DNA of 8,231 nt from Promethearchaeota archaeon. GTDB taxonomy: Archaea; Asgardarchaeota; Lokiarchaeia; Sigynarchaeales; SOKP01. Position numbers and translations under genes: made by a program. Under the pieces are notes generated by a model. That model was not told where the DNA came from. It did not search any database and saw only the letters and a list, made by a program, of their open reading frames with translations. Shown here piece by piece: positions 1 to 7,045 of the stretch (positions within the stretch are counted from its first letter, which is position 1; every line of letters begins with the position of its first letter). Where the stretch lies: contig WJKD01000972.1 in NCBI GenBank assembly GCA_014729315.1, positions 1-8,231 on the forward strand. The letters are read 5' to 3'.

Positions 1-3000
1 CTATTAGAGTATCCAAGTCAGTAACTACTTTTTCTTCTTCTGGTTTTTCGACAATTTCTTTTGGTTCTTCTTTCTTTTCTTCAGGAATTTCGGAGACTTT
101 TACGTAGCGACCTTTTCGCGGTCTTGCCTTTTCTTTCTTTTCGAGAGGTGCTTCTAAACGCTTCTTAATCTTTTTAGCGTAGAGTACTGCGATAATAAAA
201 ATTAAGACAAGTATTGCAATCATAAGAATAATAAACCAGTCAATTAAATAAAAGGTCCAAGGTCTGTCCACAACATCAATGGTAAAATCATCACCTATTA
301 CCACAGTTTCGCCCGATATAAGGTTTTGTGCCGTTACAATCACAATTATGTCTAATTCTCCGTCGACGGATTCGTCCACTTCGATCTCAAGAATAATATC
401 TATTGAATCGCCTGATTGAAATTTTGAAACTTTTATTTCATTAATTTCTATTATTTCCCAGTCCAAGTCGTCTTCTATATCAAAATCTATGCTTAGAATT
501 CTTAAATCTGAGTTTCCTGTATTTCTGATAGTCATCTCAATATTTGCATCGGTATTCCGATAAATAAAAGAATTATCTTCGATATCGGCACTTATTCCTA
601 AAGAGTTGGTCTGTATGACAATGGGAACGGTTATATTTATCGTATTGTTTAGCACTAAACTATCTCCGTCCCACACGAGTCTGAAATCTTGGTTTTCAGA
701 AACTTCAATATTTTTAGTATTGATCGCAAAATTAACAGTTCCGTTTGCGTTGGAATATTGGGGGGTAGTCGCGTTTTTCCACATGTTTCCGTCGAAATAT
801 TGGCAATAAACTTTTTTGTTTGCCAGTACTCTGCCGAACTCAGTGCTTAAATCGGCAGAGATATTAAATATTTTGCCCTCAATTATTGTTTCTGGATTAA
901 ATTCGACTTGGGTAAATTGACTATCGCTTTTGAGTCCTTTTGAAAAGTTGATCAAATCGTAGGTGCTCACATAGTTTGGATCGTAAACATTCATAATGAA
1001 AGAAGATATTTCTGGTAAATACAAACATTCGTCTCTTTCAAATCCTTGTAAAACTTGCCTGTTTCCTTTTTTAGTATTAAGAGATAAGATCTGTCCGTCG
1101 TAAACATCATCGGTTTCTGAAATTATTAATGAAATATTTTCTAATTCGTAAGTACCTACATTATTACCTTCTATGAAAACTGTGACTATTGATTTAACGC
1201 CCCCTTGTCGAATTGGTGCGTTAAGACCAGTCCAGGTTAACTCATTCGTATCGAATTCGGGAATGTTTAGGTCAACGGAGAACCCATCCGTATCTCCACC
1301 CGTGATATCTCCATATTTAGCTAGTAATTTTTCTTGTGAACTTCCATTGGCAATAATCCAATCTTCGTTTGCGACTGAAACCAGTTTTACATGAATTTTT
1401 ACTTCAAGTCCAAAAAATTTATAGAGATTTTGGATTGATACATCAATCTTGAGATTTTCGTTTGAATTTAAAACGCTTTCGTTTTGTAAATAAGTCAAAA
1501 TTTTAATTGGATAACTCTTACCTGATTTGGTATAAGTATATATCTCGTTAATTTCTGTATTATTAAAAGAATATGGAGCAAGTCCCTCTTGACCGGTTGT
1601 TTCGTTTACAGAAGCAATCAAAATTGTGTAGTTCGATATAACTTCTGGAAAACTCGAGGCTTCAAGAATGTTAACGCCTTGGCTCTCGTAAAAATCTACA
1701 TCGGTGATCGATATGTTATATGCGTCTATATAAATTGGTATTTTCTGACAGCCAATAAGAGATCCGTTTGACCAGAAAAACCCAAGAGTATATTCTCCAA
1801 AAACATCCACATTTGATGTAGAAACATTTAAAATCGTGCTATTGCCAAAATCATAGGTTAACAAAGTATCTGAAATTCTATTTGAAGCATCACTGTATTC
1901 TATAGTAGCATCTGGAAACGCAGTTCCATTAGGGTAAAATAATGTAAGGTTTGTATACGCGTTGTTAGTGGATGGAGCAACGTTATAAGGATCTTGCACA
2001 TCTAACCGCATGGATATATTATCGCCGTACATAAAGCCATTCGTTTTCCAAAGTGTTCCATCGAAATTAATGTAGCTAAACATATTGAATACCGACGGCT
2101 GCTCGCTCGTTAAGTTAAGGGAATATATTCCTGAGAACTTTGCTTCTTCCGAAGTATTAACAATGTTGGTTTTATTTATCTCTAGTAATTTCTCGTAGGG
2201 ATTACTGTACAAAAAGAATTCCCCGTAAGTCTGATCGAGTACTTGAGAACCTTCTGGAGTCGTTAAGTTATATGCTGTGAAATAATCGGGGTATAAATAC
2301 CAAAATCTTGAAAAATTCCAATAATATTGGAAAATTGGATCGTTTTCCAAATCCAAGCTATAGTTAAACTTCCAGATGGGCAATTCCTCGTAGTTTATGG
2401 AATAATAAGTAGTTGCGTTATCGTTTCTGAAGATTTCCGCGTAATAATCAACAGTAAAAGTGAATCCCTTAATGTTAGTCGAATTCCATGTAAGGTTCAC
2501 GAGGAAATTATAAGATCCGCCATTTTCAATTGGCTCTGAAAAATTATAATTCCATCGGCCAAGACCCCACTTAAGATCTGGACCATCGAGATATCGAATA
2601 TTTACATTATCTATAAATTCCTCGTTTTCAATTCTTAGAGTTGGCTCATCATTTAATTCAAAATCAGATGGCATATATGCCCTTGTCACATTGAGCTTAA
2701 ACAAACTAGCATCTAAATATGAAGTACTCGATACTTCTTGAGAACGAACGTTAATGTCTGATACTGCGTTTTCCCAAACAATTCCATTTGTCGATTCTTT
2801 CAGTTGATGTTCCGTATTTTCGTTGTCCCCATATTCATTGTCTCCCGGTATCGAAACTAAGCTATATATACCTGGTTCGGTTACATTTGAAGTTATTACA
2901 ATAAAATAATTATACCGAGTTAAATTGTTAGTATTGTCAATATTAAAATTAAAATATGTATAGCTATCTCCTGTATAATTATTATAATCCAAAATAATAG

Positions 3001-4171
3001 AATCCAAATAACCATTTTCATAATCAGGTTTTATTTGCACACCTAAGTCCCTTAGATTATTTTGAGTACGATCCATTGAATTATTAGCTTTAAATAAGCT
3101 AATGTTTAAGTACCCATATTTGGCAGCGGTAAGATTTAGCGTTCTAATCCATCCATGAAACCCGTTAACGGTTGAATTTTCACCTCGTAAATCAAATTCT
3201 AAGGCTAACTGATTTCCATTCCAAATAGGTAATTCTAATACCATAAATGATCTAAAGGTTCCCTCGTAGAGACTTACATTATAATCTGTGCTCGTATCAG
3301 TTCGATTGAAGATAAATCTTATTTGGCACACTTCAGTGGACCTATTTATGAACTTTAGATTTTCGTTGACGAATTTGTTTTCAAGCGTATGCTGTCCCAA
3401 AGTATGATTAATATTTAGCTGATTGTAAAATGTTTTCCACTCTTGATCTCCATAAAATTCTTTCATCTGAATCGTCAGATTTGCCGTTCTGTTTAACCTA
3501 AATCTCAATCGAGAGAATATTCCAATAATATTATCGGGGTCAAAAGGAACATTTTCACCGGGATCGTTAATCCTATATGTGGCATCAGTAAAATTAACGA
3601 TAATTGTAAAGTTTACTATTCCGTTTTCTGAAGTAACATTCCAATAATTGTTGTTGTTTGCTAAATCACTAATTTCGCCATAAGGATCTTCGATTCCTTC
3701 GTGAAATTCAATATCAGAATCTGCTCTATCAAAAACATATTCTTCGAAATACCTAGATGATGGAAATAACGCGTCATCGTCTTCAATTATGAAATCGGTC
3801 GTGTAATTATTATTAAAATTAAAATTAAAGTCACCCGAACTGAGATAGAGATCGTCCACTTCGGGTCCTTTAAGATTAAAATAACCGCCTTTATCTTCGG
3901 TGGAAGAACTATTTTCGACAAATAATTTTACCGTTTGATTAGTACCTGCTCCTGTAATATCATTTGTCAGATTAAGATTTGAAGTTTCTAAATTTTGGAT
4001 AAATTCTTCATTTTGTGAATTTGAATTATCTGATAAGGTTAAGGGTAAATCACTATTATTTAACATCGAAACATTAGACAATAAGATTATTGTTGCCAGT
4101 AGACTTACAATGAAAATTTTTTTAAATATCTTTTTCCGTTTAATCAAGTAAATGACCAGCTTTAATCCCAT
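1..4171 (-). CDS. Giant type I membrane surface glycoprotein, C-terminus beyond the window (partial)
   Basis: Reading the minus strand from the ATG at 4171 gives an uninterrupted frame of 1390 codons that leaves the window at base 1, so the C-terminus is missing. In order: a Lys-rich n-region and hydrophobic stretch at about residues 11-36 (signal peptide or anchor); an ectodomain of about 1,270 residues rich in Asn, Thr, Ser, Tyr and Phe with alternating beta-strand character; a last Ig-like segment at about 1190-1300 resembling NEW3/CARDB-type sandwiches (impression only); a transmembrane helix at about 1308-1333; and a Lys/Glu-rich tail. By manual count about 50 N-x-S/T sequons lie in the ectodomain and none in the visible tail. 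There are only four ectodomain cysteines. The topology implies an exported, glycosylated cell-surface protein with a cytoplasmic tail. No enzymatic motif was recognised; adhesion, an S-layer-like role or a receptor role are all possible. It is transcribed divergently from the M20 gene. Confidence 0.88.
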   Translation of the reverse strand, partial: MGLKLVIYLIKRKKIFKKIFIVSLLATIILLSNVSMLNNSDLPLTLSDNSNSQNEEFIQNLETSNLNLTNDITGAGTNQTVKLFVENSSSTEDKGGYFNLKGPEVDDLYLSSGDFNFNFNNNYTTDFIIEDDDALFPSSRYFEEYVFDRADSDIEFHEGIEDPYGEISDLANNNNYWNVTSENGIVNFTIIVNFTDATYRINDPGENVPFDPDNIIGIFSRLRFRLNRTANLTIQMKEFYGDQEWKTFYNQLNINHTLGQHTLENKFVNENLKFINRSTEVCQIRFIFNRTDTSTDYNVSLYEGTFRSFMVLELPIWNGNQLALEFDLRGENSTVNGFHGWIRTLNLTAAKYGYLNISLFKANNSMDRTQNNLRDLGVQIKPDYENGYLDSIILDYNNYTGDSYTYFNFNIDNTNNLTRYNYFIVITSNVTEPGIYSLVSIPGDNEYGDNENTEHQLKESTNGIVWENAVSDINVRSQEVSSTSYLDASLFKLNVTRAYMPSDFELNDEPTLRIENEEFIDNVNIRYLDGPDLKWGLGRWNYNFSEPIENGGSYNFLVNLTWNSTNIKGFTFTVDYYAEIFRNDNATTYYSINYEELPIWKFNYSLDLENDPIFQYYWNFSRFWYLYPDYFTAYNLTTPEGSQVLDQTYGEFFLYSNPYEKLLEINKTNIVNTSEEAKFSGIYSLNLTSEQPSVFNMFSYINFDGTLWKTNGFMYGDNISMRLDVQDPYNVAPSTNNAYTNLTLFYPNGTAFPDATIEYSDASNRISDTLLTYDFGNSTILNVSTSNVDVFGEYTLGFFWSNGSLIGCQKIPIYIDAYNISITDVDFYESQGVNILEASSFPEVISNYTILIASVNETTGQEGLAPYSFNNTEINEIYTYTKSGKSYPIKILTYLQNESVLNSNENLKIDVSIQNLYKFFGLEVKIHVKLVSVANEDWIIANGSSQEKLLAKYGDITGGDTDGFSVDLNIPEFDTNELTWTGLNAPIRQGGVKSIVTVFIEGNNVGTYELENISLIISETDDVYDGQILSLNTKKGNRQVLQGFERDECLYLPEISSFIMNVYDPNYVSTYDLINFSKGLKSDSQFTQVEFNPETIIEGKIFNISADLSTEFGRVLANKKVYCQYFDGNMWKNATTPQYSNANGTVNFAINTKNIEVSENQDFRLVWDGDSLVLNNTINITVPIVIQTNSLGISADIEDNSFIYRNTDANIEMTIRNTGNSDLRILSIDFDIEDDLDWEIIEINEIKVSKFQSGDSIDIILEIEVDESVDGELDIIVIVTAQNLISGETVVIGDDFTIDVVDRPWTFYLIDWFIILMIAILVLIFIIAVLYAKKIKKRLEAPLEKKEKARPRKGRYVKVSEIPEEKKEEPKEIVEKPEEEKVVTDLDTLI
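173..250 (-). other. Transmembrane helix and start of charged cytoplasmic tail in the surface protein
   Basis: Residues of about 1308-1333 form a single strongly hydrophobic helix (WFIILMIAILVLIFIIAVL). It is followed at once by the basic stop-transfer sequence KKIKKR, which places the long N-terminal part outside the cell. The 56 visible residues after the helix alternate Lys/Arg and Glu runs with Pro and look disordered. The tail continues past base 1. Confidence 0.85.
4064..4171 (-). other. Signal peptide region of the giant surface protein
   Basis: The first 36 or so residues carry a basic n-region (KRKKIFKK) followed by a hydrophobic core (IFIVSLLATIILL) and then a polar Asn/Ser-rich stretch. 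This is a standard Sec-type arrangement. No lipobox cysteine is present and the exact cleavage site cannot be fixed by eye. The segment could instead remain as an uncleaved anchor. Confidence 0.75.
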
Positions 4172-4198
4172 TTATTTTATTTATAAAATAATCTACTA

Positions 4199-4212
4199 AA
4201 TATTAAAATTTC
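4199..4212 (+). repeat. 14-bp direct repeat, copy 1
   Basis: The sequence AATATTAAAATTTC occurs here and again, identically, at 4222-4235. This copy overlaps the candidate TATA box of the minus-strand surface protein gene. The two copies start 23 bp apart, roughly two helical turns. It may be a regulator-binding site, but the AT-rich content makes chance similarity possible. Confidence 0.5.
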
Positions 4213-4221
4213 TAAAATTAT

Positions 4222-4235
4222 AATATTAAAATTTC
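4222..4235 (+). repeat. 14-bp direct repeat, copy 2
   Basis: This is an exact second copy of AATATTAAAATTTC. It overlaps the candidate TATA box of the plus-strand M20 gene. With copy 1 it places one repeat over each of the two divergent core promoters. Confidence 0.5.
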
Positions 4236-4257
4236 GCAGAAACTTTTTAGAGTACAA

Positions 4258-4273
4258 CGAAATATATATTTCG
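4258..4273. promoter_or_regulatory. 16-bp perfect palindrome before the M20 start, possible operator
   Basis: CGAAATATATATTTCG reads identically on both strands and ends three bases before the GTG start candidate at 4277. It lies just downstream of the transcription start predicted from the TATA-like box at 4218-4227, where a dimeric repressor would block transcription. Its TATATAT core could also be read as a TATA box, but transcription would then start inside the M20 coding region, which is less likely. The operator role is an inference. Confidence 0.4.
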
Positions 4274-4276
4274 ATA

Positions 4277-5635
4277 GTGATTTTTTTGAGCGAAGAATTA
4301 ATAATATCTGAAATAGAAAAGCATAAGGACGAATATATAGAATTTTTTAGAGAACTAATTAAAACAGAATCTTATAATCCCCCTGGTAACGAGAAGAATG
4401 TTGCTGTAAAGATTAAAAAGTTTTTAGATGATGCGGATATTGAGTGTGAATTGTTTGAGGTAAAGGAAAACAGAGCGAATTTAATTGCGTATTTAAATAA
4501 TAACTTAGAGGGAAAGAATCTTTTGTTTAATGGCCACATGGATGTAGTCCCTCCAGGGGACGAAAATGAATGGAAATACCCGCCTCTATCAGCTACAGTG
4601 AAACGTAAGAAATACATTTATGGCCGTGGATCTGCCGACATGAAAGGTGGAACTGCAGCGATGGCTATTGTTTTGAAAATTTTGAAGAGTCTTGATTTAA
4701 AACTCTCCGGAAACATCATTTTCAATGCTGTAGCAGATGAGGAAACAGGAGGGAAGTATGGTACTAATTGGTGTTTGGAGAATAAGTTAAAATCTATAAA
4801 TTGCGATTTCGCAATTGTGGGAGAGGCAACAGATTTGAAACCATTGTCTAAAGCTATATTAGTTGGTGAAAAGGGGCGTGTACAGCTAAAGATCGTAGCA
4901 AACGGAGCTGCGTGCCACGCCTCTGCTCCTTTTCTCGGAACCAATGCAATTTACATGATGGGGGAAATAATTCAAAATCTAGACAAACTAGAAGATTTAA
5001 TCCCCAATGTAGACCCTCCGATCGAATTGAATAAACTCAAAGAATTGGTTGCTGCCTCATTTCCTAATAAGGAAAGCTTTAAGACTATATATAAACAACA
5101 ACCTCTATTATCAAATACCATAAAAGCACTTACCCAATTTACTAAAAGCATGACCATGATTAATGCAGGTATCAAAGAGAATGTAGTTCCTGATGTATGC
5201 GTAGCAAAGATGGATTTTCGACTATTACCAGGTCAAGATGTCGATATGGTCATTGATGGAGTTAAAACTTTAATTACTGATTTAGGTTATAATGTAAAAC
5301 TTGATGATGAAGAGGAAACTGAGGAAGTATATTTTAAACTCGAAATTGAAGAGGAATCTGAACCTTCCTATTGGAAGGATTGGGAAGATTCGAAGGATTT
5401 ACAAACCCTTTATTCGATTGTTGAGAAGGTGTATGATAAGAAACCATTTTACTTTTTATTACCCGCATCTGCTGATGCCAATTTCCTCCGTAATACTGGT
5501 TATTGTCCTGAAACTGTAATTTTTGGTCCTGGCGTCGCAACGACCGCACATACTTCAGAAGAATATGTAGAAATTCAAGATTTCATCAATACTATTAAAA
5601 CATATGCATTATTTGCCTACGAGATCTTAAAATAA
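4277..5635 (+). CDS. M20 family zinc metallopeptidase/deacylase (ArgE/DapE-like)
   Basis: This 452-residue protein has the full M20 signature for a two-metal cytosolic amidohydrolase. The expected metal ligands are H87 and D121, E156, E183 (VGEATD) and H425 (AHTSEEY). D89 in HMDVVP supports the catalytic H, and E155 in ADEETGG is the general base. The central dimerisation ('lid') domain runs from about 195 to 310, with H214 at the usual active-site position and NVVPD at its end. The family removes acyl groups or amino acids from small amides (acetylornithine, succinyl-diaminopimelate, dipeptides). Substrate cannot be told from sequence, and no lysine or arginine biosynthesis gene is adjacent. 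An acidic stretch at 343-372 is unusually Glu-rich. The start is uncertain: GTG 4277 or TTG 4286 (giving MSEEL); no nearby ATG fits and no Shine-Dalgarno is visible. Confidence 0.93.
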   Translation: MIFLSEELIISEIEKHKDEYIEFFRELIKTESYNPPGNEKNVAVKIKKFLDDADIECELFEVKENRANLIAYLNNNLEGKNLLFNGHMDVVPPGDENEWKYPPLSATVKRKKYIYGRGSADMKGGTAAMAIVLKILKSLDLKLSGNIIFNAVADEETGGKYGTNWCLENKLKSINCDFAIVGEATDLKPLSKAILVGEKGRVQLKIVANGAACHASAPFLGTNAIYMMGEIIQNLDKLEDLIPNVDPPIELNKLKELVAASFPNKESFKTIYKQQPLLSNTIKALTQFTKSMTMINAGIKENVVPDVCVAKMDFRLLPGQDVDMVIDGVKTLITDLGYNVKLDDEEETEEVYFKLEIEEESEPSYWKDWEDSKDLQTLYSIVEKVYDKKPFYFLLPASADANFLRNTGYCPETVIFGPGVATTAHTSEEYVEIQDFINTIKTYALFAYEILK

Positions 5636-5658
5636 GGCAAATAAATTCAAACAAAAAT

Positions 5659-5696
5659 CTATATAAACATTTATCTTCTTTATTTTTTTATAACTA
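5659..5696 (+). promoter_or_regulatory. Candidate TATA boxes for the VWA-zinc protein gene
   Basis: Two TATA-like elements are present: CTATATAAA at 5659-5667 and TTTATAACTA at 5687-5696. The first has the better consensus and would give a leader of about 30 nt. The second is centred about 32 bp before the TTG start, which would give a nearly leaderless transcript. Which is used cannot be decided from sequence. Confidence 0.4.
5671..5690 (+). terminator. T-rich terminator-like tract after the M20 gene
   Basis: A pyrimidine tract with a run of seven T at 5683-5689 begins about 35 bp after the M20 stop codon, without a GC-rich hairpin. This matches the oligo-T terminators typical of archaea. 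It overlaps the promoter region of the next gene, so part of the T-richness may serve that instead. Confidence 0.45.
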
Positions 5697-5723
5697 CATT
5701 ACAGATAGAGTTAATTTAAAAAA

Positions 5724-6905
5724 TTGCAAGATTTTAAGCTGGAAAACACAGTTATACTTCTAGATGTTTCGAGGTCAATGATTCGAAACGATATAGGATT
5801 AAGCCGTTTATTTTTAGCTCTAAAAGCGTCAAAAAAATTTATAAAAGCGAAAATTAATATTGATCCAAGCGATTTAATTTCAATAATATCTTTCGGAAAC
5901 AGAGTAAATAAAATTTGTCAATTTACTAACGACGAAGAAATCTTAGTCGAATCTTTAGACAATGTGAAGATTTCAGGAAAAGGAAACTTAAACGACGCAC
6001 TAGTCTATGGAATGCAGATGCTCTCTACGGAAATGAGAAAAATAGGGGGTAAAGTTCATAGAATTTTTATCTTAACAGATAATAAGTTAAATAAAGACGA
6101 AGAGAAGTTGTTGAATTTAGCTAATATCGCAAAAGGACTAAACATTTATGTAGATGCTTGTCAGATAGGTAAGACAGTAAATTATTCTAAAAGCATCTTG
6201 AAAAGGATTTCTCAATTTACTGGAGGAGACTACGGATTTTTTAACAACCCCGAAGCAACTATAAATTCGGGAAAATCTTTTGCGTCCAAAAAGACAATTA
6301 TTAAATCCAATGGTTATATCTCGTTCGAAAAAAAAGAAAAAGCAGCACCTTTACTTTCAAAAATCGCATTACCCTTAAGACGTCCAAATTTCATGGAAAT
6401 AAGATTAATGATGAGAAATGGAAATACTGAACAAAAAAAGTGTGCGATTTGCCATTCTGCCAAAGCTCCTCTCACAGGAGCAGACTTCTTCTCTGAAGGA
6501 AGATATTGCCCTTCGTGTGATCGACCCATTCATTTGTCTTGCGCGGCGATGTGGGCGAAAAAGTCTTCTCCAGAAAAAAGGAATATTTTTCGATGTCCAT
6601 TTTGCTATTTCTTGGTTAAGATACCTCTTTCAGCGGTATCATTAGTATCTAAAAAAAAAGACAATTCAAAAAATAAAATTGAAATTCTCGAAACGATAAA
6701 TACTACGAAAATGAAGAGAATTCCAGCAGAAGAGATAAATAAAATTAACGCTTCTTGTTCTTATTGCCACAATATTTTCGTAGGAGAATATCAAGTTTTT
6801 AAATGTGAGAATTGTGGCTCTTATTATCACGAACCATGTCTACAGAAAGTTTTTAAAGAAATTGGAGCTTGTCGATACTGTGGTTATAAGATCACATCAA
6901 AATAG
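5724..6905 (+). CDS. VWA-domain protein with two C-terminal RING/PHD-like C4HC3 zinc domains
   Basis: This is a 393-residue soluble protein with no signal peptide or membrane helix. Residues of about 7-185 form a von Willebrand A domain with the MIDAS motif D14-x-S16-x-S18 and a second acidic loop at LTD119. The usual Thr of the third MIDAS loop (GxTxL) is replaced, reading GKGNL at 85-89. Two zinc domains follow. The first uses C240, C243, C262, C265, H270, C273, C291, C294; the second uses C345, C348, C361, C364, H369, C372, C383, C386. Both have C4HC3 order, as in PHD, RING-variant and prokaryotic RING/treble-clef families, and are joined by a Lys-rich linker. VWA-RING proteins in eukaryotes include ubiquitin ligases, and TFIIH p44/Ssl1 also joins VWA to zinc modules. 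Either parallel is inference. The TTG at 5724 is the only sensible start, since an in-frame stop lies at 5712 and the VWA strand begins almost at once. Confidence 0.85.
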   Translation: MQDFKLENTVILLDVSRSMIRNDIGLSRLFLALKASKKFIKAKINIDPSDLISIISFGNRVNKICQFTNDEEILVESLDNVKISGKGNLNDALVYGMQMLSTEMRKIGGKVHRIFILTDNKLNKDEEKLLNLANIAKGLNIYVDACQIGKTVNYSKSILKRISQFTGGDYGFFNNPEATINSGKSFASKKTIIKSNGYISFEKKEKAAPLLSKIALPLRRPNFMEIRLMMRNGNTEQKKCAICHSAKAPLTGADFFSEGRYCPSCDRPIHLSCAAMWAKKSSPEKRNIFRCPFCYFLVKIPLSAVSLVSKKKDNSKNKIEILETINTTKMKRIPAEEINKINASCSYCHNIFVGEYQVFKCENCGSYYHEPCLQKVFKEIGACRYCGYKITSK

Positions 6906-6935
6906 GAAATATTTACTGTTAAATTTAACCATCAA

Positions 6936-6971
6936 TCTTTTTGAGTAATCTTATCAGCAATCTTTTCTTTA
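6936..6971 (+). terminator. T-rich terminator-like region after the VWA gene
   Basis: Two oligo-T tracts, each preceded by CAATC (CAATCTTTTT from 6933 and CAATCTTTTCTTT from 6959), lie about 30-65 bp after the stop codon. Tandem T-tracts without a strong hairpin are typical archaeal termination signals. A 12-bp palindrome (GTTAAATTTAAC, 6918-6929) precedes them but is too AT-rich to form a strong hairpin. Confidence 0.45.
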
Positions 6972-7006
6972 AAAATATTTAAGAAACGAACTCTTTTAAT
7001 TATTAA

Positions 7007-7015
7007 TTATATAAT
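7007..7015 (+). promoter_or_regulatory. TATA-like box for metG
   Basis: TTATATAAT is a good archaeal TATA match. Its centre lies about 35 bp before the ATG at 7046 and 86 bp before the ATG at 7097. With usual archaeal spacing, transcription would begin near 7036-7040. This suits the upstream start with a very short leader, or the downstream start with a leader of about 60 nt. Confidence 0.5.
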
Positions 7016-7045
7016 GAGGTTATCTTAATTGTCTTCTGGTCAAGA

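Larger units (their letters stand above)
4172..4276. promoter_or_regulatory. Divergent promoter region between the surface protein and M20 genes
   Basis: This 105-bp AT-rich gap must hold the start signals for both divergent genes. For the minus-strand gene, a TATA-like TTTTAATATT (plus-strand 4200-4209) sits about 30-38 bp upstream of the ATG, which would give a very short leader. For the plus-strand gene, TTATAATATT at 4218-4227 is the best TATA candidate, predicting transcription from around 4250. No Shine-Dalgarno sequence is obvious on either side. The TATA assignments are inferred from position and AT-rich composition, so individual boxes are uncertain. Confidence 0.55.

Noticed and set aside
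606..2539. Plus-strand open frames of 60-73 codons at 606-809, 1173-1394, 1589-1771 and 2327-2539
   Set aside because: They lie antisense to the continuous 1390-codon minus-strand frame, have no recognisable domains or start signals, and are expected by chance.
4372..5549. Open frames of up to 108 codons inside the M20 gene on both strands
   Set aside because: The M20 frame carries every catalytic motif across this span; the others are out-of-frame shadows.
4277..5635. Naming the M20 enzyme argE, dapE or lysK
   Set aside because: Family motifs are shared by many substrates and there is no biosynthetic neighbour, so only a family-level call is justified.
5724..6905. Calling the VWA-zinc protein an archaeal TFIIH p44/Ssl1 or a proven ubiquitin ligase
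   Set aside because: Shared architecture alone is weak evidence. The zinc ligand pattern here (two C4HC3) is not clearly that of p44, and no ubiquitin-pathway or TFIIH gene lies nearby.
6918..6929. 12-bp palindrome GTTAAATTTAAC as an operator or terminator hairpin
   Set aside because: It is short, AT-only at its core, has no loop, and such palindromes are common by chance in DNA this AT-rich.
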